Below are positions 1-6,082 of a DNA stretch of 11,900 nt, in pieces (the stretch's first letter is position 1; each line of letters begins with the position of its first letter). The stretch lies in assembly GCA_003149555.1 (NCBI GenBank), contig QCWE01000004.1, positions 12,224-24,123 of the forward strand, in the 5' to 3' direction. The translations under genes and the position numbers were made by a program. Source of the DNA: Candidatus Aquiluna sp. XM-24bin5. Its GTDB lineage: Bacteria > Actinomycetota > Actinomycetia > Actinomycetales > Microbacteriaceae. Under the pieces are notes generated by a model that searched no databases, had not been told where the DNA came from, and worked only from the letters and a program-made list of their open reading frames with translations.

Positions 1-204
1 GATACGGGCCGTATAGACAGGTGTAGTCGTCGCGACATATGCAAAACCGATTGCAGCCCCAACCACCAGGCCAATCAGCAACAACTTCCACTGACGGCGG
101 GCAACGGAAAAGATCTTCATCAAATCAATTTCGTCGTCTCGAGCACCGTCTTGATGTGACACGTAGGCTGGTAAGTCAGAGATGCCGTAATTTGGGTGCT
201 GCAT
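1..204 (-). CDS. Wzz-type polysaccharide co-polymerase, N-terminal 68 residues (runs off left edge)
   Basis: The minus strand reads without a stop from the ATG at 204-202 to base 1, giving exactly 68 codons. Residues 1-38 are polar and cytoplasmic in character; about residues 39-60 form a hydrophobic membrane segment (WKLLLIGLVVGAAIGFAY), followed by TTTPVYTARI. The order 'DLMKIFSVARRQWK', membrane helix, then 'PVYTA' is the typical start of the Wzz/chain-length-determinant domain found in exopolysaccharide co-polymerases and tyrosine autokinases (ExoP/GumC/Wzc types). Such proteins sit in the inner membrane and set chain length during Wzy-dependent polymer export. Whether the missing part includes a BY-kinase domain cannot be seen. 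There is no strong Shine-Dalgarno upstream. The secreted repeat protein gene lies upstream on the same strand, about 125 nt away, so the two may be co-transcribed. Confidence 0.8.
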   Translation of the reverse strand, partial: MQHPNYGISDLPAYVSHQDGARDDEIDLMKIFSVARRQWKLLLIGLVVGAAIGFAYVATTTPVYTARI

Positions 205-249
205 AAAACTTAGCTATCCGTCATTCTAAGCGAGGCAATCTTTGTTACG

Positions 250-302
250 TTACGCCAAACACCCCCAACCACAAGTTGGCTGAGGGTGTTGGAACGGCGT
301 AA
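250..302. other. Long interrupted stem-loop between the repeat-protein gene and the Wzz gene
   Basis: Three nested arms pair in order: TTACGCC (250-256) with GGCGTAA (296-302), AACACCC (258-264) with GGGTGTT (284-290), and CCAAC (265-269) with GTTGG (275-279). This is 19 bp of pairing interrupted by small internal loops. No T-tract follows on either side, so it is not a textbook intrinsic terminator. It could act as an mRNA 3'-end stabiliser, an attenuating structure, or a cruciform between the two genes. Confidence 0.6.
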
Positions 303-329
303 TCAGACACAATAAGTTGAGGGCTATCT

Positions 330-1373
330 TCAGTTTGTGGGGCTCTGCGCAGTCGTGCTCCCCCCGCCACCAGAAGATGTGCTTCCGGTGGGTGTCGAGG
401 TTGAACCAGATGCTGTACCTCCAGTTCCCGTTTCTGCTGTGCCACTTTCAGTTGCGGCTGTTCCGGCAGACGTTGCATCTCCCTCTCCAATGGGAGCCGT
501 TTCCTCCGCAGGTGGCGCAGTCTCTTCTTGGACAACTGGCTCTGTTGGGGTTTCCGCAGTTTCAGATGACTGGCCACTGGCTTCGGAAAAAGACTGGCTC
601 AAACCTGGCACAGTCGTATTTTGCGATACTGCAGTTGAAATTGCTGTGCTCAGCTCAGAGCCTTCTGGAAGTTGACTCGCTGCATCTGCGAGGCCGTTCG
701 CAAGCGCAGTTACTTGACTTTCAGTAAGCGAGGCTGATCCTACAGCTTGAATAGCGCTTGTAACCTGATCTGGCGTTGCCACTTGCGCCACCGAACTGAC
801 AATAGATTGCCGACCAGATGCAAAGGAAGCGCTAACAATCGCGGCCTGTAGGGACGGGTTGGCAGCCGACGATGTCATTGCCTGTTGTAAGCCTCTGGCA
901 AGCGCAGCCTCTTGGCTCGCTGAGAGCGCTGTGGAGGAAACATTCTGAATGGCCGCGGATACGACGTCCGGCGAAGCTGACTGCGCCACGGTGCTAACAA
1001 CAGCATCTGAACCAGATGAAAGTGCGGCTGCCACAACGGCCTGCTGGACTGCGGGGTCGGTGGTGCTTGCAACTGCCTGGCTCAATCCTTGCGATAAAGC
1101 ATTGACCTGATCAGAGGTTAGGCCACCTGCAACAGCCGCATTGGCCAAAGCTGAAAGTTGGCTGGCAGTCGCATCCAAAGTTGCCTGTGCGATCAATGCC
1201 ACCAACGTCTGATCGTTCGTGTCGGCAAGCGCTAAAAAACCGGCGGGGTCTTCTAGAAGCAGGCTAAGCTGTGCACTGTTTGCACCCTGTGCAGCACCCA
1301 AACCCGGTAGGCTCATCGATATCAAGAGAGCGCCAACGGCGCATGATTTCTTAAAATAATTAGCCAAACTCAT
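330..1373 (-). CDS. Secreted Ala/Ser-rich repeat protein of an exopolysaccharide locus
   Basis: This 347-residue protein is not one I recognise by name. The ATG at 1373-1371 is preceded by GGAGG with a 6-nt spacer; an in-frame TTG two codons earlier abuts the GGAGG and cannot be the start. Residues 1-29 are a signal peptide (KK, hydrophobic core, GLGAAQ), so export is expected. Residues 85-148, 149-214 and 215-252 are degenerate repeats of about 65 residues, each with 'LT.SQ..AL..GL..A' and, in the first two, 'S.VAQ.A.PD.V.SAIQ'. Residues 265-347 are low-complexity Ser/Thr/Gly/Glu/Pro, like a linker or wall-exposed tail. The mature protein has no cysteine. The Wzz gene follows on the same strand, suggesting a matrix or surface-export role; this is inference from position only. 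Confidence 0.75.
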   Translation of the reverse strand: MSLANYFKKSCAVGALLISMSLPGLGAAQGANSAQLSLLLEDPAGFLALADTNDQTLVALIAQATLDATASQLSALANAAVAGGLTSDQVNALSQGLSQAVASTTDPAVQQAVVAAALSSGSDAVVSTVAQSASPDVVSAAIQNVSSTALSASQEAALARGLQQAMTSSAANPSLQAAIVSASFASGRQSIVSSVAQVATPDQVTSAIQAVGSASLTESQVTALANGLADAASQLPEGSELSTAISTAVSQNTTVPGLSQSFSEASGQSSETAETPTEPVVQEETAPPAEETAPIGEGDATSAGTAATESGTAETGTGGTASGSTSTPTGSTSSGGGGSTTAQSPTN

Positions 1374-1379
1374 GTTCAA

Positions 1380-1384
1380 CCTCC
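1380..1384 (-). promoter_or_regulatory. Shine-Dalgarno GGAGG that fixes the repeat-protein start
   Basis: GGAGG reads on the minus strand, followed by six bases and then ATG at 1373-1371. The spacing rules out the upstream TTG at 1379 as start. Confidence 0.75.
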
Positions 1385-1385
1385 G

Positions 1386-2008
1386 TAATTTTTCGAATAT
1401 TTAGCAGGTTTAGACCTGATTTAGAATGCCGGCCATCACGATACTCTAGACTTTTTAGACGCTACGGGTGTGTAACACCGCTCCTGGTCAAATCTGATGA
1501 CGTTCGCCAACCGCAGCACGATGACTTCAAAAATATTGGAACCAGTATTGTAAGAATTTGAAAATTACAGACTTGATATCAGGAAAACCTAAGCTTTTTG
1601 AGAGGCAAAGGTATCTTCCCAAGATCTTCGCACCTTCTTCCACGATGCAGACTTACGCTCATGATATAATTAGTCTGTCACGACCAAGGGGCAATAGGAA
1701 CACTTTTCAAAGGAAGAACTCATCTGTCAGACAGCGCAGCGGCCATCTGTGTATGCGGCTGCAAAGATTAATACTTCAATCCCGATACGGATAGTTTTCA
1801 ATCCTTGGATTTAGGTGTCTTTGGTCGTAGCTTGATTTCCCTGAGTATGGATTAAAACTGCTCACATTCATACAGTTTTGCAACGTTCGATTGCCATGTT
1901 TTCTCTGTTGTGTGCCAAACAATGAATGGCGACAGGCCAAGTTGTTCAGCGACACAAAAAAACAGATGAATTCAAGAGTTTCAGGATATTACAATTTATC
2001 AGAACCTA
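1386..2008. other. Intergenic stretch without a supportable gene; short operator-like palindromes
   Basis: No reading frame here has a convincing start with a ribosome binding site or recognisable protein sequence. The part upstream of the repeat-protein gene contains two short inverted repeats in its presumed 5' leader: CAGGT-TTAG-ACCTG at 1405-1418 and GGTGT-GTA-ACACC at 1467-1479. Either could be an operator. I could not pick a convincing -35/-10 pair. The 1500-2008 part is AT-rich and looks decayed; I see no tRNA or transposase relic in it. Confidence 0.4.
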
Positions 2009-2863
2009 TCAAGTCTGCTCGCGGCTTGCTTCGTAGACAACATATGTGTCTTTCCCCGCTTGCTTGGCTTTATAAGTTGCTTCATCAGCACGTTTCATAG
2101 TTTTATCAAGATCTAGCGTATACTCCGCGATACCCATTGAGACAGTAATCGGCAGGTCAGAAATGGGTTCAAGGCGAATTCCATCAAGGAGCCGCTCTGC
2201 GGTCGTTACTGCTGCCTCAAAGCCTCCAGGAACCATTATTACGAACTCCTCGCCGCCAAGACGGGCAAATATATCCCGTTCCCTCATGGTACTATTGATG
2301 CGTTCAGCCAAACCTTTCAGAACCAGGTCACCTTTGTCATGACCATAAGTATCATTAATAGATTTAAAGTTATCAATATCAAAATGCAGCATAAAACCCG
2401 TAGAAAAACTATTCATTCGGCGCATGAAGCCGCGACGATTTAATATACCTGTGAGTGCGTCTCGCTCGGCTTCATCTTGAAAGGTTTCAAGTTTTACAGT
2501 TGTTGACGCCAACCATTTATTTACATTTCTGATCAAAAAACCAATTTCATCAGAACGTGTTTCAGACATGTGCGCAACAGGCTCGTTACGATCAAACGCT
2601 TTAATATTACGAATAATAGTAAAAATTGGAGATAGCAGTTTATTAATTGCATAAAGTGTAACTAATGTTCCAGCCAGGGTCGCTGAAAGAATAAGAAAAA
2701 ATATATTCCACGGACGGCTTGCACCACCATCCACTGAACCAAGCTCAAAATTTAGTACGTATATTGTAAAAGCCAAAAGTGGAATATGTGTGCCTAAAAA
2801 AGCAACAAACAGAATTTTATATGCGAATGATTTAGGAAAAATTCGATTGAGTGCAGCTTCCAT
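2009..2863 (-). CDS. Membrane diguanylate cyclase with HAMP-like linker and GGEEF domain
   Basis: This 284-residue protein makes cyclic di-GMP from two GTP at the inner membrane. Counting from the chosen start, two hydrophobic segments lie at about 17-38 and 52-74, separated by only a short periplasmic loop. A HAMP-like linker follows (about 75-125), with 'ISPIFTIIRNI' style residues and SDEIG. The GGDEF domain starts at 'DALTGILNRRGF' (about 135-146), has DIDNFKSINDTYGH (about 162-175) and the active-site GGEEF at 203-207. RERD at 194-197 is a product-inhibition I-site. All catalytic elements are present. The ATG at 2863-2861 has GGAGG five bases upstream; the in-frame ATG four codons earlier contains that ribosome site and is less likely. 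The gene is AT-rich compared with its neighbours. The exopolysaccharide genes downstream are plausible targets of its product. Confidence 0.9.
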   Translation of the reverse strand: MEAALNRIFPKSFAYKILFVAFLGTHIPLLAFTIYVLNFELGSVDGGASRPWNIFFLILSATLAGTLVTLYAINKLLSPIFTIIRNIKAFDRNEPVAHMSETRSDEIGFLIRNVNKWLASTTVKLETFQDEAERDALTGILNRRGFMRRMNSFSTGFMLHFDIDNFKSINDTYGHDKGDLVLKGLAERINSTMRERDIFARLGGEEFVIMVPGGFEAAVTTAERLLDGIRLEPISDLPITVSMGIAEYTLDLDKTMKRADEATYKAKQAGKDTYVVYEASREQT

Positions 2864-2868
2864 ACAAG

Positions 2869-2873
2869 CCTCC
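2869..2873 (-). promoter_or_regulatory. Shine-Dalgarno GGAGG selecting the second ATG of the cyclase
   Basis: GGAGG on the minus strand ends five bases before the ATG at 2863-2861. It lies inside the alternative first codons (ATG at 2875), which have no ribosome site of their own. Confidence 0.65.
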
Positions 2874-2902
2874 ATATGTCACGAGTGGTCTAACGGGCGT
2901 TT

Positions 2903-2956
2903 TTACGTTTTGTTTAGCTTGATAAGTAAATTTATATTTTCCAACTTTGGAGACAA
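2903..2956 (-). CDS. Possible 17-residue leader peptide upstream of the diguanylate cyclase
   Basis: A nine-base perfect match to the anti-Shine-Dalgarno, AGGAGGTGA (2961-2969, minus strand), is followed after four bases by TTG and an open frame of 17 codons ending in TAA. The peptide would read MSPKLENINLLIKLNKT. It ends 39 bases before the cyclase start and begins 29 bases after the stop of the upstream gene. The ribosome site is the strongest in the window and otherwise has no gene to serve. A translated leader that couples to or attenuates the cyclase is possible. The alternative is a remnant of a lost gene that left its ribosome site behind. Confidence 0.3.
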   Translation of the reverse strand: MSPKLENINLLIKLNKT

Positions 2957-2985
2957 GACTTCACCTCCTGTGAGCTACTATATGA

Positions 2986-3396
2986 TCAGCGCTCACTGTA
3001 AGGGGGCACCGGATCATTAATCTTACTGCGCGTAAATATCGACGGCCGTGATTTGGACTGAGCTACATCGGCAGGATTACCCCAAACCGATACATACACC
3101 GACGCGCGCCCGCTGCGACTAAGATGGGCAGGTTCAACCTCAATAATGCGCACACGGAAGTCCGCTTTGCGCTCGAGGGCAGGCAGCAGAATTTCTGTTG
3201 CCCTTGCGCCCAACGTGCCCAGCAACACAACTCGCGGCTTTCCAAGCCCAAAGGGCAGTCGCGAGGGCCTTTCAACAAACACAGAGACGGTAGTGTCAGA
3301 GTTCATGGACAACAATGCTCGATCACCAGGCGAGACGCCTATCGATACAGGATTGAGGTCCAAAGCGATCGCCGCTTTGTGGATGATAGGTTGCAT
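2986..3396 (-). CDS. Hypothetical protein, 136 residues, unrecognised
   Basis: The ATG at 3396-3394 has GAGG four bases upstream. The protein has no signal peptide and no membrane segment. The sequence has balanced, protein-like composition, with a probable beta-rich core (DTTVSVFVERPSRLPFG, RVVLLGTLGARATEILLPAL, FRVRIIEVEPAHL, ASVYVSVWG) and a polar tail. I do not recognise the family. It lies between another small gene upstream and the diguanylate cyclase downstream on the same strand, so it may be part of one transcript from about 4360 to 2009. The coding sequence is more GC-rich than the cyclase that follows. Confidence 0.6.
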   Translation of the reverse strand: MQPIIHKAAIALDLNPVSIGVSPGDRALLSMNSDTTVSVFVERPSRLPFGLGKPRVVLLGTLGARATEILLPALERKADFRVRIIEVEPAHLSRSGRASVYVSVWGNPADVAQSKSRPSIFTRSKINDPVPPYSER

Positions 3397-3409
3397 GCTG
3401 CCTCACAGT

Positions 3410-3481
3410 CCTCAGTTGGTCTGAGGTTGGAATCAATATACCTGAGTGCAGCTGCTCAGGGGACTCCTGATTTGCTCAGGA
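3410..3481. repeat. Cluster of three CTCAGG/CCTGAG hairpins between two small genes
   Basis: Three perfect six-base inverted repeats built from the same core lie in 72 bases: CCTCAG/CTGAGG at 3410-3426, CCTGAG/CTCAGG at 3441-3460, and TCCTGA/TCAGGA at 3465-3481. The last one includes the stop codon of the upstream gene. Arms of different hairpins can also pair with each other, so alternative folds are possible. There is no T-tract. Possible roles are a 3'-end stabiliser, an attenuator, or a multi-site operator. Confidence 0.6.
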
Positions 3482-3718
3482 TGCAAAATCTACATCGATA
3501 TTGCGGGCTTTGAGCGCTGCCAAGACGCCACCCAGTACATTGCGGGCATTGATCCCCTCTTTCAGAGCCGAGTTGATATCGTCATCTGTGGCGCTCGCAT
3601 CACGAATGTCTAGGACGACACGCTTACCAGTGCGAGCATCATAGACCACTTGCCTGCGCCCGCCAATAATTGACCGCAGGCCGACGAATTCAGCTCCATT
3701 TCGCGCATGAAAAGACAT
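3476..3718 (-). CDS. Hypothetical small protein, 80 residues, unrecognised
   Basis: The ATG at 3718-3716 is preceded by AAGGTG with a five-base spacer, a good ribosome site. The protein is soluble, with an N-terminal beta-like part (GLRSIIGGRRQVVYDARTGK) and an acidic-to-helical C-terminal part (DDDINSALKEGINARNVLG). I do not recognise a family. It is followed on the same strand by another unrecognised gene and preceded by the peptidoglycan-binding protein gene, with 169 bases between them. The tail of that gap holds a small palindrome, CGCG-TTTA-CGCG, at about 3857-3868. Confidence 0.6.
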   Translation of the reverse strand: MSFHARNGAEFVGLRSIIGGRRQVVYDARTGKRVVLDIRDASATDDDINSALKEGINARNVLGGVLAALKARNIDVDFAS

Positions 3719-3887
3719 GGGAACACCTTAGCAGTTGGAAAGCATATCCTACTCAAAACCGTTCAAATTCATAGACTTGTGGCGCATTCTTACATGCCGC
3801 TGTGCTCAAACAGACACATTTCACAAGCCAGATATACAATCGCACACTAGATTTTGCGCGTTTACGCGAAATACTTACAATATACCG

Positions 3888-4361
3888 CTACAGACATTTG
3901 CCGTTCACTGGCCCTGCCAAGGCCTCCGCTGTTCTTGGCCCATATACCCCATCTGCTGTTAAGCCGTAGGCAGATTGAAATTGTTTAAGCGCCGCACGCG
4001 TTGCAGGGCCCTCTTCACCGTCAGCGAAATCTTCGGGAAGAGATGTACAATGGCGCTGGAGTTGCATCTGATATTGCAGAACACCAAAGTGCTTATCGCT
4101 ATCGCGACAGCCGTTCTCGTTCTCTCCAGCTAACCCACACATTGGTCGCGTTATACGCGACAAAGAGACCGCCGTTGGCTGACTCTGCTCCCGGTACAAC
4201 GCGCTTTCCGTAACAGTTTCTGCAACAGAAGACCTAGAACTATCCATCGCAGGTGGATAGGCCTGAGCGGGGTGTTTATGCACGAGTATAGCCAACGATA
4301 TCATTGACACTGTCTTAATAGCCAGGGCTGATGGTAGCACGGAAACCAGAGCAAGTAGCAT
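3888..4361 (-). CDS. Exported peptidoglycan-binding domain protein
   Basis: This 157-residue protein probably binds cell-wall peptidoglycan in the periplasm. A hydrophobic N-terminus (MLLALVSVLPSALAIK, then MISLAILV) gives a signal peptide or anchor. Residues about 97-151 form a PG_binding_1 (PGBD) repeat: 'LQ..L', then GEEGPATRAALKQFQ, then GLTADGVYGPRTAEAL, the family's signature of a Gly-Pro-x-Thr turn and a conserved FQ. Four cysteines (C75, C85, C105, C156) fit disulfides after export. No catalytic domain is present, so it is a binding protein or a regulatory partner rather than a lytic enzyme. Two consecutive ATGs are possible; AAAAGG lies three bases before the first and six before the second, so the second is chosen. 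Confidence 0.75.
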   Translation of the reverse strand: MLLALVSVLPSALAIKTVSMISLAILVHKHPAQAYPPAMDSSRSSVAETVTESALYREQSQPTAVSLSRITRPMCGLAGENENGCRDSDKHFGVLQYQMQLQRHCTSLPEDFADGEEGPATRAALKQFQSAYGLTADGVYGPRTAEALAGPVNGKCL

Positions 4362-4571
4362 CATTTACCTTTTCGGTCGTCTTCAAATGATCAGAGTCAT
4401 CGCTATATAGGATTAGTACCTAAAACAGATGGCACCGCCGGTCTAGAATACGAACCTCCCATCTTCGCACACCACACGACACTGGGGGCTTTCGGCAATT
4501 TTAGGGCTGGTGCCGACCGGCGAGATGGATTCTGAACACGGACTCTTTCCCTGTAACGAGTTCATTCATCC
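4362..4571. other. Intergenic stretch; may include the left end of an IS4-type relic
   Basis: I see no gene here. The first 80 bases are the presumed promoter region of the peptidoglycan-binding gene, but no good -35/-10 pair stands out. The sequence from about 4484 (GGGGGCTTTCGGCAA) up to the ATG at 4572 has the layout of an insertion-sequence left end followed by a short leader. This is tentative, because no matching right end is present in the window. Confidence 0.3.
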
Positions 4572-4706
4572 ATGACGCGCTTCGCTCTCACCGATCTACA
4601 GAAGCTACTATCCCCTCATGTTCCACTGGGCAAGTCACGCTTGGAGACCCTGTGCCTGCTTGTGCATCAGACTAGACATACCCGTCACCGCTTAACAAAA
4701 ATGCCC
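4572..4706 (+). pseudogene. IS4-type transposase, 5' fragment (relic)
   Basis: From ATG at 4572 the frame reads MTRFALTDLQKLLSPHVPL and continues SRLETLCLLV. This matches, as I remember it, the conserved N-terminus of a common group of IS4-family transposases (LTDLQ..L.PHVPLSK.RLETL.LLV). After about residue 31 the similarity stops: the expected 'ARTVNLSHLA' segment is replaced by HQTRHTRHRLTK and then unrelated sequence containing a terminator hairpin. No DDE catalytic residues remain. The frame stays open to 4934 by chance, and the part after about 4700 should not be read as protein. It is evidence of an old insertion followed by deletion. Confidence 0.55.
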
Positions 4707-4727
4707 CTGAAATTACTTTCAGGGGCA
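4697..4727 (-). terminator. Strong intrinsic terminator reading leftwards
   Basis: An 11-bp perfect stem, TGCCCCTGAAA (4702-4712) with TTTCAGGGGCA (4717-4727), closes a four-base loop. On the minus strand it is followed directly by TTTTTGTT (4701 downwards). This is a textbook Rho-independent terminator for minus-strand transcription. The only candidate gene upstream is the phage-type gene ending at 5070, about 340 bases away, so it either ends a long 3' untranslated region or belonged to a gene now lost. Confidence 0.85.
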
Positions 4728-5069
4728 GTCAGGGGGACAGAGCGAGCGGTACAAGTCAACTCTGTCGTGAACTCTAATACCAGAGAACAGCGTAAAATCC
4801 AGAGAAACGGGTATGGCCAAGGGGAGAATAAGTTGGGGGCGTCTCTCAACCCTTGGCCGGCGATTCCAAACGGATATCGCGCTGCATACTTGCCGAATTA
4901 TCGACATGTCGGCAACCAACTTTATTACGATTGATGATTTATATCGCCCGAAATCTGCATCTCAAGCAATGTTGTCAGACGCATTCAGTAGCACATATGA
5001 CGGCGCGTGCCCCCAATGAGCCCAAAATGTATACTCCCCCCTTTGGAGAGACAAAAGACGCAGCACCCA
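4728..5069. other. Intergenic stretch with a 9-bp inverted repeat; no supportable gene
   Basis: GGCCAAGGG (4815-4823) and CCCTTGGCC (4850-4858) form a perfect 9-bp inverted repeat around a 26-base loop that contains GAGA and TCTC segments. No T-tract follows. Open frames of 66-89 codons exist on both strands, but none has a good ribosome site or recognisable sequence. The stretch is best read as remnant DNA between the IS4 relic and the phage-type gene. Confidence 0.45.
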
Positions 5070-5549
5070 TTATATATCTGATCTCTGCAGATACATCGCG
5101 ACGTTATCAGCTGGGAATTTGAAACCCCGCCCGTCAGAGACACGTTCTGCACTAACAGGATATTTTGGCCTGTTAGGGTTGATTGCTACAATGCGAAAAA
5201 GTTCATCTCTTGATCGAAAAGTACGACCATAATCCGAGGGCTTCAGTCCAAAGTGAGGCGCGAGCACTTCAAACATAGCCTTGTCGGGAGAGTAGATCGC
5301 GCCGTCCAACTGCGGAATACCAACGCGGAAGCGAATTTCAAAACTATGGTGGAGGTCGATGTCGCTCAAGTCGCCCCCCTCAACCGTCAAGCCATGCGTT
5401 TTGGCCACAGCAAGGCATGCCTTCATCATGTCCCGACGCAGACGGTCACATAGTTCTGGTGTGAGATTGCGCGGCGAGGCAACCTTAGTGCCTGTCTGGA
5501 CTTCAGTCTTCTTCGTGAAGTTCTTTTGTTTGCGCGTATTCTTTTTCAC
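5070..5549 (-). CDS. Phage-type small protein (family of unknown function)
   Basis: This 159-residue protein starts at GTG 5549-5547, with GGAGG four bases upstream; the in-frame TTG at 5573 has no ribosome site. Residues 1-25 are very basic and Lys/Thr-rich (KKNTRKQKNFTKK), probably disordered and nucleic-acid-friendly. The C-terminal half contains 'HFGLKPSDYGRTFRSRDELFRIVAINPNRPKYPVSAE', then 'GFKFPADNV'. I recall a similar pattern (GLK..DLG..F...G..Y.IVGLNPR..KYPI.A....G..YKFPA..V) from small proteins of tailed phages and integrated elements; this is from memory and unchecked. Function is unknown. No other phage gene is present, so it is likely a lone survivor or a moron-type gene. Confidence 0.65.
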   Translation of the reverse strand: MKKNTRKQKNFTKKTEVQTGTKVASPRNLTPELCDRLRRDMMKACLAVAKTHGLTVEGGDLSDIDLHHSFEIRFRVGIPQLDGAIYSPDKAMFEVLAPHFGLKPSDYGRTFRSRDELFRIVAINPNRPKYPVSAERVSDGRGFKFPADNVAMYLQRSDI

Positions 5550-5553
5550 GCCC

Positions 5554-5558
5554 CCTCC
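5554..5558 (-). promoter_or_regulatory. Shine-Dalgarno GGAGG selecting a GTG start
   Basis: GGAGG on the minus strand is followed by GGGC and then GTG at 5549-5547. It places the start eight codons inside the longest open frame, which begins with TTG at 5573. Confidence 0.6.
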
Positions 5559-5573
5559 ATCTCGTGTTACCAA

Positions 5574-5890
5574 ATTTGAAATCCGGAAATCTTCACGAAT
5601 ACTTTATTAATTGAGCTATTTTCATTTGAATATATTAAAAATTCCTGACGCAGGTAGGATTATCTACAGGCCGCATGTCTGAGCCTCGGCCGCTTCTAAT
5701 GTCGTATGCACGATATCTTGCATGAGGGGAATGCGTTTCAAAGCGCGGCCAGATGGCTCAATGCCAGCTTGCGGGGACCATAGAAGCTCCCTCCTCAGAT
5801 GGGAATAGCTCACCTGCCAAGACATGTTCTGATTGCATCCGGATCTGCATGGAGCAACCTTGGTGCGACTGGGACAGGTCGCGTTTGGAT
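5574..5890. other. Divergent intergenic region between the phage-type gene and fic
   Basis: The first 80 bases are very AT-rich and probably hold the promoter of the leftward gene. The rest has no convincing gene. A minus-strand frame at 5664-5825 (53 codons) reads fairly protein-like at its end (LKRIPLMQDIVHTTLEAAEAQ) but has no ribosome site. It could be the tail of a decayed gene. Confidence 0.35.
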
Positions 5891-5896
5891 GTTTCT

Positions 5897-6082
5897 TTTT
5901 TCACATGTTGCGCTCAATAGTACGCATTTTTCGTAGATGTGTTTAAATTTTTCATGAATTTCATTGTTTGTAAGAATTTTTCACAAGATAACGGGATTTG
6001 TTTGTGATGTTCATGGACTGTTAGCGTTTTTCAGGAAGAGCATGGTCGATCAGCAATTTTCAGGACGTGTCAGTGTTTTTCA
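5897..6082 (+). promoter_or_regulatory. TTTTTCA motif array in the fic promoter and first codons
   Basis: Copies of TTTTTCA or one-base variants end at 5903, 5933, 5954, 5983, 6033, 6062 and 6082, with a weaker GTTCA at 6013. The spacings are 30, 21, 29, 30, 20, 29 and 20 bases, all close to multiples of the 10-10.5 bp helical turn. The sites therefore lie on one face of the helix. Two copies fall inside the fic coding sequence. The array could bind a repressor or activator cooperatively, or produce a T-tract bend. Confidence 0.6.
6033..6038 (+). promoter_or_regulatory. Shine-Dalgarno AGGAAG of fic, overlapping a TTTTTCA motif
   Basis: AGGAAG sits just before the ATG at 6042, and its first base is the last base of a TTTTTCA copy. 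A protein bound at that motif would block ribosome access or transcription through the start. Confidence 0.55.

Noticed and set aside
250..302. Calling the stem-loop an intrinsic terminator
   Set aside because: No T-tract follows the stem on either strand.
317..727. Several frames antisense to the Ala/Ser-rich repeat gene
   Set aside because: They are shadows of its repetitive, codon-biased sequence; the minus strand has the ribosome site and signal peptide.
1558..1794. 78-codon plus-strand frame
   Set aside because: It has a TTG start, no ribosome site and no protein-like features.
1891..2100. 69-codon plus-strand frame overlapping the end of the first cyclase
   Set aside because: It lies partly antisense to a certain gene and has no ribosome site.
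4813..5019. 68-codon plus-strand frame, and an overlapping 89-codon frame
   Set aside because: Ribosome sites are poor, the sequence is unrecognised, and the first frame contains the 9-bp inverted repeat.
5664..5825. 53-codon minus-strand frame with a protein-like C-terminus
   Set aside because: It has no ribosome site and no recognisable family; it is noted only as a possible relic.
5964..6041. Upstream extension of fic by 26 codons from a TTG
   Set aside because: The TTG has no ribosome site, the extra residues translate the TTTTTCA array, and the ATG at 6042 has AGGAAG upstream.
5897..6082. Reading the TTTTTCA array as a CRISPR array
   Set aside because: The repeat unit is only seven bases, spacing alternates between about 20 and 30, and it overlaps a coding sequence.
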